DNA of 12,749 nucleotides. Origin: Thoreauomyces humboldtii (taxonomy: Eukaryota; Chytridiomycota; Chytridiomycetes; Spizellomycetales; Powellomycetaceae). The position numbers and the translations under genes were made by a program. Each line of letters opens with the position of its first letter. Position 1 is the first letter of the stretch. Positions 7,960 to 12,749 of the stretch are shown piece after piece. The notes beneath the pieces are model-generated. The model was given only the letters and a program-made list of their open reading frames with translations. It searched no databases and was not told the origin of the DNA. The stretch is taken from NCBI GenBank assembly GCA_027596035.1, contig JADGJA010000672.1:1-12749 (forward strand), given 5' to 3'.

Positions 7960-9478
7960 CTACTGGAGGTTGCCACTATTGAAGAGCGTTGGTAATCCCA
8001 TTTAGAAACATGGGAGCAAGCGCAATAACGAGTTTCACGGCCACTTACATGACAGCTTGAGTAAAGTCGGTGGTGGTGTGGTTTCCGCCAAGATCGGGAG
8101 TAAGGACTTTGCTCTCGGTAATGACCTTCATGAGAGCAGCAGAGATTTGAGTGGCTTGCGCATCGAGGCCGAGGTGACGAAGCATGTGGATAGCAGACAT
8201 GAGGAGAGCTGTGGGGTTGGCCTTGTTGGTACCCTCGATATCTTTGCCAACGTGACGGCATCCAGGCTCAAAAACGGCGTAGTTGGCGCCAAAGTTTGCT
8301 CCGGGAACGATTCCAGGTCCGCCAACGATGGCGGCACCGACGTTAGACAGGATGTTGCCGTACAAGTTACCGCAAACGATGACGTCGAACTGGCTGGGCT
8401 TCGAGACAAGCTGCATAGAGGCGTTGTCGACAATCATGTTGTCGAACTGGATACCGGAGCTTTCGTAAGTCTTCGCAACATCGCGGCAGACGTTGAGGAA
8501 GAGACCGTCACCGAGCTTCATAATGTTGGCCTTGTGGATGGCCGTGACCTTCTTGCGGTTGTTCTTCAACGCGAAGTCAAAGGCATACTTTGCAATGCGC
8601 TCCGTCTTTTCCCGGGTCACGACTTTCAGGGATTCGACCACTCCGGGCACGGGCTAAAAAACGCATACCTTCTGGTCAGCCCATAAATCCGCTGAGCAGT
8701 CCTCTCAATACACAGCGCTCTCACAGTGTGCTCGAGTCCAGAGTATTCGCCCTCCGTGTTCTCACGAATGATCGCAAAGTTCACGTTCTTGTGACGAGTA
8801 GGCCACTTTCCTGGCATGTTCTGAATGATGCTGGTGGAAGCGTAGATGTCGAGGTCTTTACGCAGGAATACGTTCAGCGAGCTGTGTCCAAGGCGGGAGG
8901 TGGGAGTGTAAAGGATGCCTGGAGTTTGACGCAACCTCATTAGTCTCCATTTTCCTCCTAACTTCCAAGAATGTCCGCGCCTACCCTTGAGAGCCACCTT
9001 GTTCCTCTTGATGGAGTCCATCGCCTGCTTGAGCAAGCCAGCGTCTTTCGCAGAGTAACCGCTCAAGTCAAAGGTCTCCCACTCGATGGGTACATGCGCC
9101 GCCTTAAAGATGGTCTGCACGGCGTTGGCCATCTCCTTTCCGATTCCATCTCCAGGAATCAATGTAATCGTGTGCTGGCCGCCGTAAACAGTTCCGGCTT
9201 TGAAAGGCTGAGAGGTTTGCGTGTGTTGGTCATCAACGCTCCTTCAAAGTCCACACAGAGACACGTGAGGCATTCCCTGTCCAACTTACTGCAGCTGGTG
9301 GCGGGAGGGCGGTCTTGGTCGCAACGGTCCCGAAGGCTTTCGAGGGAGCCTAGACATGCGCCAGGATTTGGAATGAGCTATCCGTTCCAGCAACCAGAAA
9401 CACCAAAAAGGGAATGCATACCGGGGCCCGTAGGCAGGCTGATACGGGACGAGCAGATCGAGATGCGTGGCGAAGCAT
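7960..9478 (-). CDS. idh1: NAD-dependent isocitrate dehydrogenase, regulatory-type subunit 1, mitochondrial
   Basis: Minus-strand exons 9422-9478, 9290-9349, 8985-9207, 8725-8918, 8049-8653 and 7960-7975 give 384 aa. The enzyme turns isocitrate and NAD+ into 2-oxoglutarate, CO2 and NADH in the TCA cycle, as an Idh1/Idh2 hetero-oligomer. Residues 1-39 (exons 1-2: Arg-, Ala-, Ser-rich, no acid) are the import presequence. Mature motifs are TLIPGDGIGKEM, GHSSLNVFLRKDLDIYAS (124-141), RENTEGEYSGLEH (165-177), IHKANIMKLGDGLF, VDNASMQLV and the isocitrate dehydrogenase signature beginning NLYGNILSNVGAA. The NxYGxILxNxGA form and FEPGCRHVG match yeast Idh1 rather than Idh2, so this should be the regulatory (AMP/citrate-binding) subunit. 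The start at 9478 is set by the presequence. The last exon is only 16 nt (ending IGNLQ). Without that splice the protein would end AVM at a TAA. Introns are 66-82 nt. Confidence 0.94.
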
Positions 9479-10808
9479 GACCGTATGTGTATGGGAGAGT
9501 TCTTTGTTGGTCAAGAATGCAGTAACCCCTTGGTTGCCCGTGGAGTTCTCTCCGTCGTTTTTGTTCGACTTCACGATTCTCTCAATTTCCTCGACAGCAT
9601 CTCATCGCCACCCCCCGAGCGAATTACCGTCTCGCAGGGAACTCATGGGCTTCGAGAGATTGCAGGATGAGATGGTCGTCACGCTTTCTGCTGAGCAAGC
9701 GGCTTTAGAATTACGCCTACGAGGCTAGTAGACCGAGCCATATGCGTTCAAGAAAGATCTGGGCGACCATACAATAGTCCTGCGTTCACCATCGACCACA
9801 GAGGGGCAAAAAAGGACGAAACACTCTTTACACGACAAAGATGGACAAAGGGAGAACGACGCTTGTTTCAGATCAACATTTTATCTCATGCAAGGCTTTT
9901 TCAGGGCCGATCGAGGTGAGCTGAGTTGAATAATGAGTTCATCATCTAGTGCGTCTCCGCTTTCTCCCTCCGTGGACTTTTGCACCGGAATCCCAACGTG
10001 CAGTGACGAAAAGCAAGGAATGAAAGTGCAAGAGGACGGGTTTTACAACCCTCTATCGCAGTTTCATGGACTGCTCTCGTTGTCTTGAACATTCATGGTG
10101 GCGAAATGTCCAACGCAAATGTCGAACGGTTGGCTTCGGTTGGCTTTTATAGGCGGATTTTTTCTGCTGTGGCTTGGTACCTCATGCCAGAAGAACTCCG
10201 ACAGATCAAGCCGTTTAGGCGTTTGGGCGAGGTTTTCAGAGCGTCTTCCATGAAGCTTGAATGCTTCTACTGTAACAGTGCGAGGGAATCAATTGAAGGA
10301 TGCCACTGAGGCAAGAGGCTTGAGAACCGAATTTGCAAAGTGGAGTTTATTTTCCCGACGGCGAGAAACGTGAAGGTACCTAGGAAATTGCGTTCTAGAT
10401 CTTACCTTTTGCACTGACCGACCAGGAGATCAGCAGCTCTCCTGTCTTGTCGTAGCAAGCTACTTCATTTGTGAATAAAGCGTACTCGAAGACCTGGCGT
10501 TAGGCTCCTGTCATTTACCCCCGGGAAGCCGGCTCAGACTACGAGGAGCGCTCAAGCCAACCAATAGAGCGCTGCGACGTTTCTGTCGAACCGCCAAAAC
10601 CCCATGCGGCTAGCCGGTATTCAATCAGCTCCATAGGAATGTAGGAGCATCGTCTCTGTGAGAAGAGGCGCCATTGCGGATTGTTCAATTGGATCAATTG
10701 AAATGTACAATAGAAACAGAGGGGAAATGGAGAGAAAAAACGCAGCCGTCCAAAGGAGAAACGCTATATATACAGTTCTGGCCGACACGTGTAACAGGTG
10801 CCCGAGCT
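9479..10808. other. Long intergenic region: idh1 promoter and nox 3' side
   Basis: These 1330 bp hold the idh1 promoter and leader (from 9479 rightward) and the nox 3' UTR (from 10808 leftward). I see no confident gene. A short open stretch at 9645-9728 (plus strand, 27 codons beginning MGFERLQDEM) and a 67-codon ORF at 10106-10309 have some coding character but no homology that I recognise. An 11-base match to the MITE end lies at about 10503-10513. No tRNA is visible. Confidence 0.5.
10106..10309 (+). CDS. Small hypothetical ORF, 67 aa, with Cys-rich C-terminus
   Basis: ATG to TGA, 67 aa, beginning MSNANVERLASVGFYRRIF and ending with Cys at a CxxC spacing, then Cys-His (CFYCNSARESIEGCH), which is vaguely zinc-binding. 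It has no recognised family, no signal peptide and no neighbouring exon that I can join. It sits in the middle of a 1.3-kb gap, where a frame of this length can easily occur by chance. Confidence 0.15.
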   Translation: MSNANVERLASVGFYRRIFSAVAWYLMPEELRQIKPFRRLGEVFRASSMKLECFYCNSARESIEGCH

Positions 10809-12690
10809 CTAGAAGTTTTCTATAGGAAGAGAGCAATCGGATCAGGAACACGAAGAGATGATCCAAATCAAGTAAGATGGAAGGCCCTACCTTTTCCGTA
10901 GAAGAACCTCGTTCCGTTCTCAGTGGCCTCTGTCCACTTGTTGCAAGCTCTGTGCAGGGTGCCCGAGAGAACCTTGGGCCCGCAGAAGAGCACTCCGACG
11001 TCCGTTCCACGGTGACTGTCTCGGATGTTGGAAAAGATGCGATCCCAATTCGGTCGTCCGTAGTGCGTTGGTGCTCGGAGACCCGTGATGGCGTCGGCGA
11101 CGCCTTCCTCGTCGTTGACGATGATGTTCTTGACCTCGTCGATCTTGAGTCCTCCAGTTAGGTATGTATGGATCTCAAGGAAACCGTCGATGTTCTCTTC
11201 CTCGAGAGTCATGAGGAGATCTTGGAACCACTCGAAAGCATCCTTGTCACGGCAGACCCAGAAGAAGTAGACCTTCTTCAGGCGAACCATGCCAGAGGGG
11301 TTGTTGATGCGGTACCAGACGGTCTTGAGGATGGAGGCGAACGGAGTCACACCGATACCGGCACCAACGAGAATAGCGGCCTCGTAATCGAAAACGTCTT
11401 CGGAAGCGGAGCCATAAGGACCGTCGATCATGATAAAGGGAAGCGAGGTTGGAGGAGACATGCCGGCCTCGTCCTTGTCACCGAATCGGCACCCGCATCG
11501 CTTGGCAAATGCGGTGGTCCAGTCGCCGGCCACGCGAATGTGGATGGAAACGAACTCTTCATGGGGCGATGACGTGAGAGTGAATGGGTGCCACTCGAAG
11601 TTGCCAATCTCGGGGCAGCAGATGAAGATGTACTGTCCCGCTTTGGTGGTACACGACGGCTTCTTGATCTGGATCTCGACGACCTTGGAAGGATGCTGAA
11701 CAACCTTCGAGATGTACGTCTTTCGTCGTCCTCGGACCTCGCGGAGGATACGCTCGAGAAGGTAGGCGACGCCGGAAAGAACCCACCACTTCCAGAAGGT
11801 GGGTCCGCCGCGGCAGAGATCGACGGCTGGAGCGCCGGGCGCGGGCATGTCCGCCTTGATGAAGCAGAACGCGCCGTGCATGAGGAGACCGCCGAAGAAG
11901 ATGATGAAAAGGTGGTGCGTGAACCAGAACATCTCGAAGTACTTCCGTCGTACACCTTCCATGGCCGACGTGACCATCAGGAAGAAGGCTACAGAAATCA
12001 CTTGACCTGTCGATCATCACGCATGAGCAATGGGCATACAAAGATTAAGCGAGGTTCCATGAACTCACCAGTGAGACCGGGGCCGGAGATCAAAGCCAAA
12101 TTCTTTGCCGTCTTCGCAGCACCGAGGGCCCTCTCGACGTTCAGGTAGTTGAAGTAATGGGCAACAACGTGCACATAGGTCCAGAACACGATGCACCATG
12201 CGATGGTGATGTGAAATGTGATGTTCTTGTCGAAGGGCACGTACTTGTTGAGGAACGTGGTGCGGACCATGGAAATGAGATTGCGACAGACTGTGAAGAG
12301 GAGGAACGCGCAATTGAGGTTGATCACGTTGGCTGCCGCACGAGCCATGGGCAATCCCTGGCCGAGGACATGCCGAAATGTGGTGAGGTTCTTTGCGGTA
12401 AGTAGTTGAAAGTAAGACTGGACAAAGTAGGCAATCTGCGCAGATATCCATAGAACGAAGAAGATCTGGCGAGGACCTGACGATGGCGACAAGGAAGAGT
12501 TTAGAGAAATGTAGCCTGCAGCATTAGGCTGAAGATGAAACCCACCTTCGTTCACCATCCAGTTGTCGAACCGAACTCTCAACTTGGACTTCTTCGTGCG
12601 GGGTGGCAGAGCACCGATTTGAACGCTATGTTGACCATTGTTGGCATCGCCTGCTTTGCCTCGAAAGTAGACACTGTCTTGCTGCGCCAT
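10809..12690 (-). CDS. nox: Superoxide-generating NADPH oxidase catalytic subunit (Nox, gp91phox family)
   Basis: Minus-strand exons 12546-12690, 12069-12476, 10891-12006 and 10809-10819 give 559 aa, normal for fungal NoxA/NoxB. The protein passes electrons from NADPH through FAD and two hemes to O2, making superoxide for signalling and hyphal differentiation. Residues 1-49 are a basic cytosolic tail with no EF-hand, arguing against NoxC. Six membrane helices span about 50-275. Heme histidines fit His137/His151 and His215/His228, with the 14 and 13 spacings of gp91phox His101/115 and His209/222. FAD motif HPFTLTS (324-330); GPYG (380-383); NADPH loop GAGIGVTPF (399-407); LFCGP (524-528). The C-terminus FFYGKENF is completed only by the 11-nt last exon (stop TAG); reading through the intron instead gives an unrelated tail. 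Introns are 69, 62 and 71 nt. Activity in fungi normally needs Rac and NoxR, neither seen here. NoxA versus NoxB is not settled. Confidence 0.94.
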
Positions 12691-12749
12691 GGCGTCTTTG
12701 TTGTTGCCAGCGAGGGTCGAGCTCTCGTTCGGAGGGGGAGGGGGAGGAG
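12691..12749 (-). promoter_or_regulatory. Start of the nox 5' leader/promoter (truncated by window edge)
   Basis: Read in the gene's direction this begins as a strong C/T tract (12730-12749) and runs to the ATG, which has GCC before it and GCG after it, a good fungal start context. Only 59 bp are visible, so nothing more can be said. Confidence 0.35.

Noticed and set aside
8057..8686. 209-codon plus-strand frame
   Set aside because: Antisense shadow of the large idh1 exon, whose minus-strand reading matches isocitrate dehydrogenase throughout.
11428..12148. Open frames of 175, 160 and 186 codons over nox
   Set aside because: Shadows of the nox exons caused by GC-rich third positions; the minus-strand Nox reading has all catalytic motifs.
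1..12749. CRISPR arrays, prokaryotic operons, phage or plasmid features
   Set aside because: No spaced direct repeats or bacterial signals. All confident genes except the intronless surface protein are spliced eukaryotic genes.

Overview
The window looks like nuclear DNA of a filamentous or dimorphic fungus, most likely a basidiomycete. It is moderately GC-rich and gene-dense. Its genes are split by many short GT-AG introns (58 to 105 nt), and it encodes fungal families: Mgm101, Dap1, a fungal Golgi membrane protein family, a GPI-anchored cell-surface protein and a NADPH oxidase. The phylum is inferred from gene structure. No rRNA or mitochondrial marker is present to confirm it.

Layout from left to right. 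(1) 233-1198 (+): three-exon mgm101, mitochondrial DNA recombination and maintenance. (2) 1576-2286 (-): four-exon dap1/MAPR heme-binding cytochrome-b5-like protein, convergent with mgm101. (3) 2727-4397 (+): six-exon multi-pass membrane protein of the UPF0658 Golgi type, divergent from dap1 across a 440-bp shared promoter region. (4) 4398-6417: a 2-kb gene-poor stretch with a possible decayed coding relic (4610-5372), a clear TA-flanked foldback MITE (5891-6050) and an 18-bp perfect palindrome (6311-6328). (5) 6418-7194 (-): intronless secreted, six-cysteine, Ser/Thr-rich, probably GPI-anchored protein of unknown function. (6) 7960-9478 (-): six-exon idh1, the regulatory-type subunit of mitochondrial NAD-dependent isocitrate dehydrogenase. 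(7) 9479-10808: a 1.3-kb gap with only a weak small ORF. (8) 10809-12690 (-): four-exon NADPH oxidase (Nox), ending in an 11-nt exon.

The exon structures were worked out by hand from splice motifs, reading phase and known family sequence. Each spliced CDS closes in frame at a family-typical length: Mgm101 262 aa, Dap1 153 aa, UPF0658 449 aa, Idh1 384 aa, Nox 559 aa. Four of the six genes concern mitochondria, heme or redox chemistry, but nothing in the sequence shows that they form a dedicated cluster. Eukaryotic genes like these are transcribed one by one.

I see no convincing new multi-gene system. The most unusual items are the MITE, the possible gene relic beside it, the uncharacterised six-cysteine surface protein, frame-neutral introns and alternative acceptors that could give productive isoforms, and the run of very small terminal coding exons (11, 16 and 37 nt) that automatic annotation could miss.
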